Positions 1 to 9,119 of a stretch of 64,000 nucleotides of DNA are shown one piece after another. Within the stretch, counting starts at the first letter, position 1. Each line of letters begins with the position of its first letter. Source of the DNA: CAWDDG01 sp963801065 (GTDB lineage Bacteria; Actinomycetota; Actinomycetes; Jiangellales; Jiangellaceae); the NCBI GenBank assembly GCA_963801065.1, contig CAWDDG010000008.1, positions 186,001 to 250,000 of the forward strand, in the 5' to 3' direction. Made by a program: the position numbers and the translations under genes. Below the pieces are notes generated by a model that worked only from the letters and a program-made list of their open reading frames with translations, was not told where the DNA came from and searched no databases.

Positions 1-33
1 TTCTTCGCCGCCACCCGAGGAGGGACGGCCGCG

Positions 34-969
34 ATGACGACATTGGAGTCCGCCTGGTTGCTCGCTGAGCTCGAGTCGACGGTCACGGAGAACCTCGACC
101 GCCACCTATCCACCGCCAAGGAGTGGATGCCGCACGAGTTCGTGCCCTGGAGCCAGGGGCGTGACTTCGCCGAACTCGGCGGGGAGCCCTGGGCGCTCGA
201 GCAATCCACCCTGTCCCCGATCGCGCGCACGGCGCTCGAGGTCAACCTGCTCACCGAGGACAACCTGCCCAGCTACCACCGGGAGGTCGAGCGAGCGTTC
301 GGCCGGGACAGCGCATGGGGCACTTGGGTCAACCGATGGACCGCAGAGGAGGGCCGGCACGCTTTCTGCATCCGCGACTACCTGCTGGTCACGCGCGGCG
401 TCGACCCTGTCGAGCTGGAGCGCGCCCGTATGCAGACGATGGAGACCGGGTTCGACGCCGGCGACAAGCCGTTGCTCCACGTCTGCGCATACGTGTCGTT
501 CCAGGAGCTCGCGACCCGGATCTCGCATCGAAACACCGGGCGCTACACCGAGGATCCGATCGCCGAGCGGCTGCTGGCGCGGGTAGCCATGGACGAGAAC
601 CTGCACATGATCTTCTACCGCAACCTCGTGTCAGCCGCCCTGGAGTTGGCGCCGAACGAGACCATGCGTGCGATAGCTGACGAGGTCGTCGGGTTCGAGA
701 TGCCGGGAAGCATCATTCCCGGCTTCGCCCGCAAGGCCGTGCAGATCGCCAGGGCCGGCATCTACGATCTGCGCATCCATCACGATGACGTCGTCATGCC
801 ACTGGTGCGCCAGTGGGATGTGCTCGGCCTCGAGGGTCTCGACGCCGAAGGAGAGCAGGCGCGCGGCGAGCTGGCCGACTTCCTCAACGCGCTCGACGCC
901 CAGGCCAGCCGCTTCGTGGAGCAGCGGGAAGAGGCCGCTGCCAGGAAGGCGGCACGTACCGGGGGCTGA
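34..969 (+). CDS. Acyl-ACP desaturase (ferritin-like di-iron)
   Basis: This 311-aa protein belongs to the soluble acyl-ACP desaturase family (DesA1/DesA2-like in mycobacteria), which introduces a double bond into acyl-ACP using a di-iron centre. Visible iron-ligand motifs are TEDNLPSYH (about residues 74-82), EEGRH (105-109) and DENLH (about 188-192), with the spacing expected of a four-helix ferritin-like bundle. Length is normal for the family. GAGGAGGG precedes the ATG with usual spacing. It stands alone; nothing downstream is co-oriented until the TetR gene at 1970. Confidence 0.93.
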   Translation: MTTLESAWLLAELESTVTENLDRHLSTAKEWMPHEFVPWSQGRDFAELGGEPWALEQSTLSPIARTALEVNLLTEDNLPSYHREVERAFGRDSAWGTWVNRWTAEEGRHAFCIRDYLLVTRGVDPVELERARMQTMETGFDAGDKPLLHVCAYVSFQELATRISHRNTGRYTEDPIAERLLARVAMDENLHMIFYRNLVSAALELAPNETMRAIADEVVGFEMPGSIIPGFARKAVQIARAGIYDLRIHHDDVVMPLVRQWDVLGLEGLDAEGEQARGELADFLNALDAQASRFVEQREEAAARKAARTGG

Positions 970-1321
970 CCGTCGACGGCGTAGCGCCCCCGCCCTGGTG
1001 TTCCCTTCGTAGGATGGACCGCTACGGTCTGGCGCCTCTGGTGCACGACGTACCGAGTCGTGGCGGCTGACCGCCCGACCGCCCGACGCGGGTTCGTGTT
1101 CGCGTCGCGGTTTCCTGGGCATGCCCGTGGCGCGTGCGTGGACGCGCTGCGGCCTGGCGCCCGACAGTTCCTCGATCTCCACGGCGAAGCCATCGCGCGG
1201 GTTGCGTGCCAGTACCGCTCACTTGGAGTGCGCGGGCAGCAGCGCCGCCCGCAAACCGATGACATCCGCCACTTGTCGCCGATTTCCGGTGGGGGGCGTC
1301 AGCCTGGCCGTCGGCCAGCAC
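970..1321. other. Intergenic, no recognisable gene
   Basis: These 352 bases separate two convergent genes. Open frames on both strands are compositionally biased and match no family I recognise. No clear hairpin terminator was seen. Confidence 0.5.
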
Positions 1322-1828
1322 TCAGGTGCTGGCGCTGGCCTGCGGACCGGCGGTGACAGGCGCCCGGGTCGGAACGGCGTGGACCTCGATGCGCTTGGGC
1401 TTGACTTCCTCCGCCTTGGGTACCACCACCTGCAGCACGCCGTCTTCGGTCGATGCCTCGATGGCGTCCGCCATCACATGCAGGGGCAGCGTGATGGAGC
1501 GGCGGAAGAGGCCATACCGGCGCTCGAGCACGTGAAACTGCTGGTCTGGTGAGCCCTGCGGTGGGTGCCGCTCGCCCTGGATGGTGAGTAGACCGTCCTG
1601 GAACGCGATCTCGAGATCGTCGACCTTGACGCCGGGCAGCTCGACCGTGACGACGTAGGCGTCCTTGCGCTCCGAGATGTCTACCGCAGGCGCCCAGGCC
1701 GGCGTGCTGGTCGCCCCGGCGCCGGACTGCGCGGCGTCCTGACCGAGCGCATCGGCAAGCATCTGGCTCATCCGGTCCTGCGCGCCGCGCAGATCGTGAA
1801 AGGCATCCCAGCGCGTCATCATCGCCAT
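1322..1828 (-). CDS. Hsp20/alpha-crystallin small heat-shock protein
   Basis: This 168-aa small heat-shock chaperone binds unfolding proteins in the cytoplasm. The alpha-crystallin domain covers about residues 60-150, with the conserved core VTVELPGVKVDDLEI followed by LLTIQGERH and the late strand GVLQVVVPKAEEVKP. I chose the ATG at 1828 because AAGGGAAT lies about 8 bases upstream; the open frame runs much further upstream but there overlaps the divergent TetR gene. The gene faces the TetR gene across an operator array (1894-1941), so it is probably repressed by that regulator. No HAIR or CIRCE-type element was seen. Confidence 0.93.
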   Translation of the reverse strand: MAMMTRWDAFHDLRGAQDRMSQMLADALGQDAAQSGAGATSTPAWAPAVDISERKDAYVVTVELPGVKVDDLEIAFQDGLLTIQGERHPPQGSPDQQFHVLERRYGLFRRSITLPLHVMADAIEASTEDGVLQVVVPKAEEVKPKRIEVHAVPTRAPVTAGPQASAST

Positions 1829-1893
1829 CTCGATTCCCTTGTCCATCGGCCGGCGGTTCGGGATGAACGAAGGTCCCCGGTGAAGCGAAGGAC

Positions 1894-1941
1894 GTTCACT
1901 TGTCGAGCCACCATGTTCACAGTATCGTGAACAATGTTCAC
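1894..1941. promoter_or_regulatory. TetR-type operator array (GTTCAC half-sites)
   Basis: GTTCAC occurs at 1894-1899, 1915-1920 and 1936-1941, exactly 21 bp apart. The inverted form GTGAAC at 1927-1932 makes a perfect TGTTCAC-N6-GTGAACA palindrome at 1914-1933. The array lies between the divergent hsp20 and TetR genes and would place a dimeric repressor repeatedly on one helix face. Autoregulation and hsp20 repression are inferred. Confidence 0.7.
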
Positions 1942-1969
1942 TGTCAATGCTGGTCCGATGGAGGAGCCC

Positions 1970-2719
1970 GTGGAAGATCAACTGTCGACCCCGCCCGGGT
2001 CCGTCAACGCCACAGCGCGCCCGCTGTGGTTCAACGCTCCGGAGACCGACGAAGAGCGCCGCCGCACGCTCAACCGGCAGCGTGTGGTGGCCGAGGCGCT
2101 CACACTGATCGCCCAGGACGGCGTCGCGGCGCTCACCATGCGTGCCCTTGCCGCGCGGCTCGGGGTGGTCCCCGGCGCGCTCTACCGCCACGTACGCAAC
2201 AAGGAGCAGCTCCAGGACCTCGTCCTGGACGGCGTGCTCGCCGAGGTCGACTGCGACATCACCCACGCGTTGCCCTGGACCGAGCAGATCAAGGCGCTCG
2301 CTCACCGGCTGCACAAGGTCCTGGAAAACCATCCCGGTGTAGCCGGCATGCTAAAGACTCGCGACCCACTCGGGCCGCACTCCCTTGCGCTGGCCGAAGC
2401 CTTCCTCGCGCCGCTGCACAATGCCGGGTTCTCCCACCGCGACACCGGCCTCGCATACTTCCTCATCCTCGGCTACACCATCGGCTTCGAGGTCAGCAGC
2501 ACCCGCATCTCAGTCAACGAGCAGCGTGTCCAGGACGCGGCGACCCGGAAGCAGCTCCACGAATTCTTCCGGTCGCTTCCCGATGACCGCTTTCCCACCC
2601 TTGTCGCCCTCGGCGAGCACGTATGGATCGACAACCGCGACGAGCGATTTGCATCCGGTCTCAACGTGCTCGTCGACGGGCTGGAACGGAGCCGGCACTC
2701 GACGCCACAACCCAGCTAA
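1970..2719 (+). CDS. TetR/AcrR-family transcriptional regulator
   Basis: The N-terminal helix-turn-helix spans roughly residues 35-80 (AEALTLIAQDGVAALTMRAL, then ARLGVVPGALYRHVRNKEQL), and an all-helical ligand-binding domain of the tetracycline-repressor C-terminal type follows. ATG codons at 1934 and 1958 are in frame, but 1934 overlaps the operator and neither has a ribosome site. GTG at 1970 follows GGAGGAG and is preferred (249 aa). It is divergent to hsp20 and probably regulates both. The ligand cannot be deduced. Confidence 0.88.
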   Translation: MEDQLSTPPGSVNATARPLWFNAPETDEERRRTLNRQRVVAEALTLIAQDGVAALTMRALAARLGVVPGALYRHVRNKEQLQDLVLDGVLAEVDCDITHALPWTEQIKALAHRLHKVLENHPGVAGMLKTRDPLGPHSLALAEAFLAPLHNAGFSHRDTGLAYFLILGYTIGFEVSSTRISVNEQRVQDAATRKQLHEFFRSLPDDRFPTLVALGEHVWIDNRDERFASGLNVLVDGLERSRHSTPQPS

Positions 2720-2750
2720 ACGGCCGTTTCCACCCTCGCCGCCGGTCCCC

Positions 2751-3220
2751 CTCGACCGGGTCTTCCTCCTCAACCCGGGCCAGGTTCTCGATGTCGGTGA
2801 CCGCCGGCTGCACGCGTTCCGCCCCCCCGCTGTTCGACAACCCCGCGACAACCGGCTTCCTGGACGACCGATCGGGCGCGCTGTTCAGCTCGGACTGCTT
2901 CGGGGCTCCGATGCCGTCGGCGGAACTGGCCACCTCCGCCGACGTGCGCGCGGTTGGCGACGAGATTCGCGACCTTCAGCTGCTGTGGGCGTCGATCGAC
3001 AGCCCGTGGGTCCACCAGGTCGACCCTGCAAGGTTCCGCGACACGGTCGACCGGTCCGTGCCATGGCAGCCTCCGCCGTCTTCAGCACCCACCTGCCGCC
3101 TGCGCCGCAGCCGGACGACCGGTTCTTCGAGACCGTACTGCTCGCGCCGCAGACACCCCGTTCGTCGGACCCGACCAGGCGGCGCTCGAGGCGCTGCTCG
3201 CCACGTTCGAGCCTGCCTAG
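2751..3220 (+). pseudogene. Broken metallo-beta-lactamase-fold hydrolase
   Basis: Pieces of one MBL-fold (flavodiiron-like) protein follow each other in different frames. LDRVFLLNPGQVLDVGDRRL is followed in a second frame by PPLFDNPATTGFLDDRSGAL and FSSDCFGAPMPSAELA. A third frame carries AASAVFSTHLPPAPQPDDRF, and then ADTPFVGPDQAALEALLATF ends at the stop at 3220. At least three frame changes and a missing N-terminal half, where the metal-binding HxHxDH would be, show that the gene is dead. It follows the TetR stop by about 30 bases. Confidence 0.75.
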
Positions 3221-3285
3221 GCGACGCCCTGCACACGCGACCGCGTGCCACGGTCGTCGTGATGCTGCGTCCTTAGATCCACGCA

Positions 3286-3314
3286 GTGGGGGTTCGACCC
3301 CACCGGGGGCACCA
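3286..3314 (+). other. tRNA 3'-end-like fragment (possible att scar)
   Basis: GTGGGG, the loop GTTCGA, and CCCCAC form a perfect 6-bp T-arm-like hairpin at 3286-3303. It is followed by CGGGGGC and ACCA, which resemble an acceptor strand and CCA end. No matching 5' half or anticodon arm lies upstream, so this is not a functional tRNA. It could be a scar of integration at a tRNA gene or coincidence. Confidence 0.25.
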
Positions 3315-3342
3315 CCGGGGCATGCTGTTGACCTGCGAATAG

Positions 3343-4662
3343 TCAGGGGTTTTGTGCGGGGTTGCCCACAGTGTCGGCCGGTAGCTGCGGATCGCCGGTG
3401 GCGGTCTCGGGGTCGGTTGCCGGCGCGGGGCTGGGGGCCCCTGTCCCGCTGCCGGCCCCGGCCAGGATCTGCACGACCGCCAGGAGCACGAGGGTGAGTA
3501 GCAGTGACCAGAACAGGCGCGGCAGCGAGACGTCGTTGCCCCAGAGCAGGACGACGGCGCCGAGCACGCCCACCGCGACCCGTAGCCAGCGGGTGTTGGC
3601 TGCGACCCAGCGGCCGGTGGGGCCGACCGGGTCGGGCAGCGCGGCGCCGGCGGTGTGCAGGCCGCCGGCCAGGGTGGTGCGGGCGGCGGTGCCGGAGGCG
3701 TTGGTTCCGGTGAACCAGCCCACGACCACCAGGATCAGGCCGAGCCAGAGGAACACCTGCCAGCCGCGTTCGAGGTAGGCCAGCAGGGTGTCGTAGAACA
3801 CCGAGCTGGCCGGGCCGAACGCGGTGCCGGCCAGCTCGTTGATGAACAGCTGGCGGCCGACCGAGAGCGCCAGCGCCACCAGCAGCGCGTTCGCGGCCAG
3901 CACCACCCCGATGGTGACCGTCATCCGCGGCCGGCGGCGGGAGAGCAGCAACGCGGCCAGGTAGAGCGCCGCCACCAGGGGCAGCAGCCACCTGGCCACC
4001 GGGTTCGTGAACGCGTAGATGGTGCGGGCCTGCTCCAGCTGCGCCGAGTCCAGCAGCACGATCTGCTTGTCCACGTCCGGGATCGGCACGTTCTCCACGA
4101 TCGTCAGCCCGCGGTCGACCAGCCGCTGCTGGACCTGGTCGATGACCTCGGACACGTCCAGCACCACCTGCTCGCCCTGCACCGACACCGCGCCGCCCTC
4201 GTCGCCCTCCAGCACCCGCACCAGGGTCTGCTGCGCCCGGGTACTGACCCGCACCCACAGGTCGGCGAACGCGTCCGAGGCCACCAACGCCCGGACCTCC
4301 CGGTCGATCAACCCGTTGATCGCACCGGCCAACGGCCCCACCAGCTGCTGCAACCGCGGACGGTCGGTGATCACACCGGCGAACACCTCGTTCAGGATCG
4401 CCTCCACGTCCACCTGCGCCTGGATCGCGTCGGTCACCGTGGTCGCGATCGCGTCCTGCACCTCCGGCGAGTCCACCAGCGGGCCCACCGTGTCCACATA
4501 CCGCTGGGTGTCATTCAGGGTGCGCTGCCCCCAATACGCCAGCGCCGCCGGCGTCGTCAGCAACGCCGCCAACACCACACACACCACCGCCGCCACCGAC
4601 CGCCCGCCGCGACGCTCCACGACAGTCGGCTCGACCGCCTGCACGGATCCAGACTCGGACAT
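3343..4662 (-). CDS. Multi-pass membrane protein of unknown function
   Basis: This 439-aa protein has one N-terminal membrane helix (about residues 24-45), then a roughly 170-residue extracytoplasmic region rich in Val/Asp/Gln helices (QRYVDTVGPLVDSPEVQDAI and onward). Four to five membrane helices follow between residues 225 and 405, and the tail is rich in Pro, Ala and Thr. Similar conserved 'integral membrane proteins' occur in actinobacteria, but no activity is known to me. AGGAGG precedes the ATG at 4662. It appears to be monocistronic. Confidence 0.8.
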   Translation of the reverse strand: MSESGSVQAVEPTVVERRGGRSVAAVVCVVLAALLTTPAALAYWGQRTLNDTQRYVDTVGPLVDSPEVQDAIATTVTDAIQAQVDVEAILNEVFAGVITDRPRLQQLVGPLAGAINGLIDREVRALVASDAFADLWVRVSTRAQQTLVRVLEGDEGGAVSVQGEQVVLDVSEVIDQVQQRLVDRGLTIVENVPIPDVDKQIVLLDSAQLEQARTIYAFTNPVARWLLPLVAALYLAALLLSRRRPRMTVTIGVVLAANALLVALALSVGRQLFINELAGTAFGPASSVFYDTLLAYLERGWQVFLWLGLILVVVGWFTGTNASGTAARTTLAGGLHTAGAALPDPVGPTGRWVAANTRWLRVAVGVLGAVVLLWGNDVSLPRLFWSLLLTLVLLAVVQILAGAGSGTGAPSPAPATDPETATGDPQLPADTVGNPAQNP

Positions 4663-5407
4663 TCACCAACCTCCTCGGAACAACGACATCCCGGCCCAGC
4701 TCGAACCCTGCGCCACCTACTCTTCCACCCGACGGACACTCCCCGCGGCACATCGAACACCCTCGCCTAGCGCGCCTCGTACCCCTGCCGTGCCGATCAC
4801 CCAAGAGTCCAGAAGCCGCTTGGCGTGCGCGATCTGGTCAGAAGACGATGCCCGCCCGCTGACGGGTCACGCCGGCGGTCACCACGAGCAGGCGTCGCCT
4901 CGTCGGACTGGACAGATGGACCTACGGCTCACGGTGAGGCATGGAGAACGTTGTGCGAGGCTCGTTACGAACAAGAGCAGGTCATCCGGCGCGGACGAAG
5001 CGCATGCGAGACAACCGCGACATCGTTGGTCCAGCAACCGCCACGGTGAGGTGAGTTCGTGGTAGACGACGGGACCCGAGACGTCATCGGCGCCGATGCT
5101 TGCGACGCGCCGGCACGACGGCGGTCTACCGGCAACCGCATCCCGTCGCCGGAGCGAGGGAGATACCTGCCTCGTCCGGCAGACGTCTTACCCTCCGCGG
5201 CGGAACTGGGCGAGACAAGGTGCCGAGTCGCCGCGTTCAAGCCCGACAGGCAGGGCAATCGGCGACGGCCGGAGGCCCGATCACCACGTCTGCGGTGAAG
5301 ATGCCCACCGGCGGCCGCGGCTGACGGCAGTCGCGGACGCGCTGCCAGTGGACGTTATCGCCGAGCGGCTGCGGTGACGCACCTACGAACGGGACATGGA
5401 GGCAGAG
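4663..5407. other. Long intergenic stretch, nothing recognised
   Basis: These 745 bases separate the membrane-protein gene from zwf. Open frames of 60-100 codons exist on both strands but none has a family signature or a convincing ribosome site, and base composition is slightly less GC-biased by codon position than in genes. It may contain decayed sequence. Confidence 0.45.
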
Positions 5408-6811
5408 ATGGCAATGACAACCGAGAGTGCAGAGGAGCCGGCAGACGTCTTCGTGATCTTCGGAATCACGGGTGACCTGGCAAAGGTGATGACCTTCCGG
5501 TCGTTGTACCGGCTCGAGGCCCGCGGGCTGCTGCAGTGCCCGATCATCGGCGTCGCCGTCGACGACTGGACCGTGGAACAGCTCGTTCAGCGCGCGCGTG
5601 AGTCAATCGAAGGCACAGGCGAGCGGCTCGACCAAGCCGTCTTCGACCGCTTCGCAGCACGGTTGTCGTACGTGAGTGGTGATTTCACCGACGCCGCGAC
5701 CTACGGCCGGGTCGGCGCGGCCATTAAGGGCGGCAACACGCCGGTCTTCTACCTCGAGATCCCGCCGTTCCTGTTCGGCACCGTGGTCAAGGGCCTGGCC
5801 GACGCGGGCCTGACGAAGGGCGCGCGGGTGGTGGTGGAGAAGCCGTTCGGCCACGACCTGGCGTCGGCCCAGTCCCTGGCGGGTGAGCTGCATGAGTATG
5901 TCGACGAGTCCCAGCTGTACCGGATCGACCATTACCTCGGGAAGATGGGGCTGGCGGAGATCCTGCAACTGCGGTTCGCCAACGCGATCCTGGAGCCGCT
6001 GTGGAGCCGCATCTACGTGGAGTGCGTCCTGATCACGATGGCGGAGAGCTTCGGGGTCGAGGACCGCGGCCATTTCTATGACCCGGTCGGTGCGCTGCGG
6101 GATGTGGTGGTCAACCACCTCATGCAGGTCGTGGCGGCGGCCGCGATGGAGCCACCGTCCCGGGGTGACCCGAGGACGATCAAGGAAGCTCAGGTGGCGC
6201 TGTTCCACTCCGTTGTCGAGGCCGATCCGGCTCACTACGTCCGCGGCCAGTACGACGGTTACCTCGGCATCGACGGCGTCGCGGCGGACTCGACGACCGA
6301 GACCTACGCGGCCTTGCGCCTGGAGATCGAGAACTGGCGGTGGGCCGGGGTTCCGTTTTTCATCCGCACCGGGAAGCGTCTGCCGGTGACCCAGACCGAA
6401 CTCAGGCTGGTGTTCAAGCATCCACCTCGGCTGGGTTTCGGGCTGGCCGGGCAGGCCGAGCCCAACCAGCTGGTCGTCAAGCTGGATCCATCCACCGGAG
6501 TCAGGGTCGTGGTCAACGCTAGACGCGCCGACGTCGGTGCGATCGCCCCGATCGAGCTGGATATGGAGTTCGCGGCCGAGGGCGGGGAGGGCGCCACACC
6601 CTACGAAGTGCTGCTGCACGCCGCCATGGTCGGCGACAGCACCCGATTCGCCCGCCAGGACGGGGTGGAGGAAACCTGGCGGATCATGCAACCGCTACTG
6701 AACGGGCCGCCGCCGGTTCACACCTACGCCGCCGGCTCGTGGGGACCGGCAGCAGCCGACGAGCTGACCGCCGGCAATGGCGGCTGGCGGGCCCCGTGGA
6801 TCGTCCCCTAA
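5408..6811 (+). CDS. zwf: Glucose-6-phosphate dehydrogenase
   Basis: This 467-aa protein oxidises glucose 6-phosphate to 6-phosphogluconolactone with NADP+, the entry step of the oxidative pentose phosphate pathway. The Rossmann motif is FGITGDLAKV near the N-terminus; VVEKPFGHDL and the active-site signature RIDHYLGK follow. The residue after that lysine is Met (GKMGLAE), where most homologues have Glu; the MTFRSLYRLEARG start marks an actinobacterial subgroup. ATG 5408 follows GGAGG at 5398-5402; an upstream in-frame ATG at 5396 lies before that site. The next gene begins 18 bases after the stop, suggesting an operon. Confidence 0.93.
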   Translation: MAMTTESAEEPADVFVIFGITGDLAKVMTFRSLYRLEARGLLQCPIIGVAVDDWTVEQLVQRARESIEGTGERLDQAVFDRFAARLSYVSGDFTDAATYGRVGAAIKGGNTPVFYLEIPPFLFGTVVKGLADAGLTKGARVVVEKPFGHDLASAQSLAGELHEYVDESQLYRIDHYLGKMGLAEILQLRFANAILEPLWSRIYVECVLITMAESFGVEDRGHFYDPVGALRDVVVNHLMQVVAAAAMEPPSRGDPRTIKEAQVALFHSVVEADPAHYVRGQYDGYLGIDGVAADSTTETYAALRLEIENWRWAGVPFFIRTGKRLPVTQTELRLVFKHPPRLGFGLAGQAEPNQLVVKLDPSTGVRVVVNARRADVGAIAPIELDMEFAAEGGEGATPYEVLLHAAMVGDSTRFARQDGVEETWRIMQPLLNGPPPVHTYAAGSWGPAAADELTAGNGGWRAPWIVP

Positions 6812-6829
6812 CCACCGGACAAGCGCGCC

Positions 6830-7954
6830 ATGCCAGACCAAACCGCCGGCCAGGCTCCACAACAATCCGGACTGGTGCTGACCGCGCTGATCCTGGTCGC
6901 CGCTGTAGGGAACCTCAACCTTGCGGTCGCGAACGTAGGGCCGGCAGCGCGGCCGGTCCTACTCATGAATCCCAAGTCCGGGGGCGGGAAAGTCGAGCGG
7001 TTCGGGCTGGTCCCAGAGGCCCGCCGACGGGGCATCGAGCCGATCCTGCTACAGCCGGGAGATGATGTGCTGCAGCTTGCCCGTGAGGCTGTAGCTGGCG
7101 GCGCGGATGTCATCGGCATGGCAGGTGGGGACGGTTCGCAGGCGCTCGTAGCTAGCGTGGCCATGCAGCACGATGTCGCCTTCGTCTGTGTCCCGGCGGG
7201 AACGCGCAACCATCTGGCCATGGATCTCGGCCTCGATCGAGACGATGTGGTCGGTGCCCTCGACGCCTTCGCAGAGGCGGTAGAGCGACGGATCGATCTG
7301 GGCTTGATGGGCGACCGAGTGTTCGTCAACAACGCCAGCGTCGGCCTGTACGCAAAGATCGTGCAGTCCCCGGCCTACCGCAGCCATAAGGTGGCCACGG
7401 CCCTCGAGTTGCTGCCCGTGATGCTCGGCCCGGACGCTACCCCCTTCGACCTGCAGTTCACCGGTCCCGACGGGACCGAGCATCTGTCCGCGCACCTGAT
7501 CATGGTCTCGAACGACCGGTACGAATTGGGCCGCGCCGATGGCTTCGGATCCAGGCGGCGCATCGACAGCGGAACCCTCGGCATCATCGCGGCGAATTTC
7601 GAGTCGTCCAACGACGTCGCGGAGTTCGCGCAGATGCAGGCCTCCGGTCGGACCCGTCGCCCTCCCGGCTGGCTCGAATGGAGCGACATCAGCTTCGAGG
7701 TTCGATCCGGCCACGCCGTCGAGGTCGGCGTAGACGGCGAGTCGATGATGCTCGACCCACCGATCCGGTTCCGGACCGTCCCGAGAGCTCTGCGGGTGCG
7801 GATCCCAGCGCACGCGCCCGGTTTCTCTCCCGCCGCCGTAGCATCAACCTCGGGCTGGTCGGCCATCAAGGCGCTGCTGCAGACGGCCGCTGGTCGACCG
7901 GTGACGATCGAGAATCGGGCAGCAAGCACGGTCCGCCCTGCCGCCGCGTGGTGA
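6830..7954 (+). CDS. Diacylglycerol-kinase-family protein with an extra N-terminal membrane helix
   Basis: The catalytic domain (about residues 42-330) shows the lipid-kinase motifs PVLLMNPKSGGGK, GMAGGDGSQALVA and CVPAGTRNHLAMDLG, so it probably phosphorylates a lipid or related substrate with ATP. Ahead of it lies the hydrophobic stretch LVLTALILVAAVGNLNLAVA, which looks like the first membrane helix of DHA2-type MFS transporters rather than a kinase N-terminus. The 374-aa length therefore seems to reflect a join of an MFS start to a complete kinase. The gene is 18 bases behind zwf and probably co-transcribed. Confidence 0.85.
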   Translation: MPDQTAGQAPQQSGLVLTALILVAAVGNLNLAVANVGPAARPVLLMNPKSGGGKVERFGLVPEARRRGIEPILLQPGDDVLQLAREAVAGGADVIGMAGGDGSQALVASVAMQHDVAFVCVPAGTRNHLAMDLGLDRDDVVGALDAFAEAVERRIDLGLMGDRVFVNNASVGLYAKIVQSPAYRSHKVATALELLPVMLGPDATPFDLQFTGPDGTEHLSAHLIMVSNDRYELGRADGFGSRRRIDSGTLGIIAANFESSNDVAEFAQMQASGRTRRPPGWLEWSDISFEVRSGHAVEVGVDGESMMLDPPIRFRTVPRALRVRIPAHAPGFSPAAVASTSGWSAIKALLQTAAGRPVTIENRAASTVRPAAAW

Positions 7955-8046
7955 TGGGTCGCGGCTCGCGAGGCGTGGCACCGCGGCCTGCTTGTCGACT
8001 TCGGCGCCGATGAGGGCGGATAGCAACGAACCGAGAGGGGACTGCC

Positions 8047-8967
8047 ATGGGCAAGCATGTCATCGTCGGAGCCGGACAGGTCGGCCGGCACCTCGCCGAA
8101 CTGCTGCCGACGCAGGGTCACGAGGTTACTGTCGTCACCCGATCCGGGTCAGGCCCCGAGAACGTCGCCACGATCGCCGCGGACGCCACTGACCGAGACC
8201 GGCTCATCGAGATAACGAGGGGCGCCGACGCCCTCTACAACGTTGCCGCCCCGCCCTATACCCGTTGGCCACAGGATTGGCCACCGCTCGCCGCCGCGCT
8301 GCTGGCCACCGCCGAAGCGACCGGCGCAGTGCTGGTCACGTCGAGCAACCTCTACCTTTACGGAAGGGTCGAGGGCCCGATGACCGAGGACCTCCCGGTG
8401 GCCCCGGTCGGCCACAAGGGCCGGGTCCGGGCGAAGATGTGGTCCGATGCACTCGCCGCCCACGAGGCGGGCCGGGCCCGGGTCACCGAGGTCCGCGCTG
8501 CCGACTACTTCGGCCCCGGAGCCGGGGACCAGACCCCGGTGGGCACCCGGTTCGTGCCGCCCCTGCTGGCCGGCAAGCGCGTGATGTTCCTGGGCGACCC
8601 GGCCGCGCCGCACAGCTGGACTTATCTGCCCGATGCGGCCCGCGCGCTGGCGGTCGCCGGCACCGACGGGCGGGCATGGGGCCACCCGTGGAACGTTCCG
8701 ACGAATCCGCCCCTGTCTGCCCAGGCTCTGGCCGAACGGCTGAGCGCCTTGGCGGGCGCTCCGGCGCCGCGCATCGCTCGGATGCCGCGCTGGGTCATGA
8801 ACGCTGTCGGGGTGGTGTCGCCGTTGGTGCGCGAGCTGCGCGAGACGCGATACCAGTTCGACCGGCCCTTCGTGGTGGACTCCTCGGCCTTCGAGTCCAC
8901 CTTCGGCATCGCACCCACCCCGATGGGCGAGGCCCTCGAGGCCACTCTCGAGTTCTATCGCCCGTGA
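8047..8967 (+). CDS. NAD(P)-dependent epimerase/dehydratase-like protein
   Basis: This 306-aa short-chain-dehydrogenase-superfamily (extended type) protein begins with the nucleotide-binding motif IVGAGQVGR. TSSNLYLYGR carries a Tyr in the region of the usual YxxxK, though the Lys is not in standard register (GHKGRVRAKMW follows). A C-terminal substrate-binding part ends with ALEATLEFYR. Substrate is unknown; related proteins are often annotated as nucleoside-sugar epimerases. GAGAGGGG precedes the ATG. Confidence 0.85.
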   Translation: MGKHVIVGAGQVGRHLAELLPTQGHEVTVVTRSGSGPENVATIAADATDRDRLIEITRGADALYNVAAPPYTRWPQDWPPLAAALLATAEATGAVLVTSSNLYLYGRVEGPMTEDLPVAPVGHKGRVRAKMWSDALAAHEAGRARVTEVRAADYFGPGAGDQTPVGTRFVPPLLAGKRVMFLGDPAAPHSWTYLPDAARALAVAGTDGRAWGHPWNVPTNPPLSAQALAERLSALAGAPAPRIARMPRWVMNAVGVVSPLVRELRETRYQFDRPFVVDSSAFESTFGIAPTPMGEALEATLEFYRP

Positions 8968-9119
8968 CCGAGCCCACCTCGGCTTGGGTCAGGTGTCTAC
9001 CGCGAATCCCCCAGCGCAGCCCGTCGGTCTCCGTCGATCGGCATGAGTGCCGAGTTCGCCTGGACCGGATGCTGATCTCGGGCGTCGGCCCACCTGTCAC
9101 ACCCGATCGACCACTGCCG

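Noticed and set aside
1934..1969. Earlier ATG starts for the TetR gene
   Set aside because: They lie in or next to the operator and have no ribosome site; GTG 1970 follows GGAGGAG.
5603..6691. Long antisense frame opposite zwf (362 codons)
   Set aside because: Typical mirror frame of a high-GC gene; no family signature, and the sense strand encodes an evident G6PDH.
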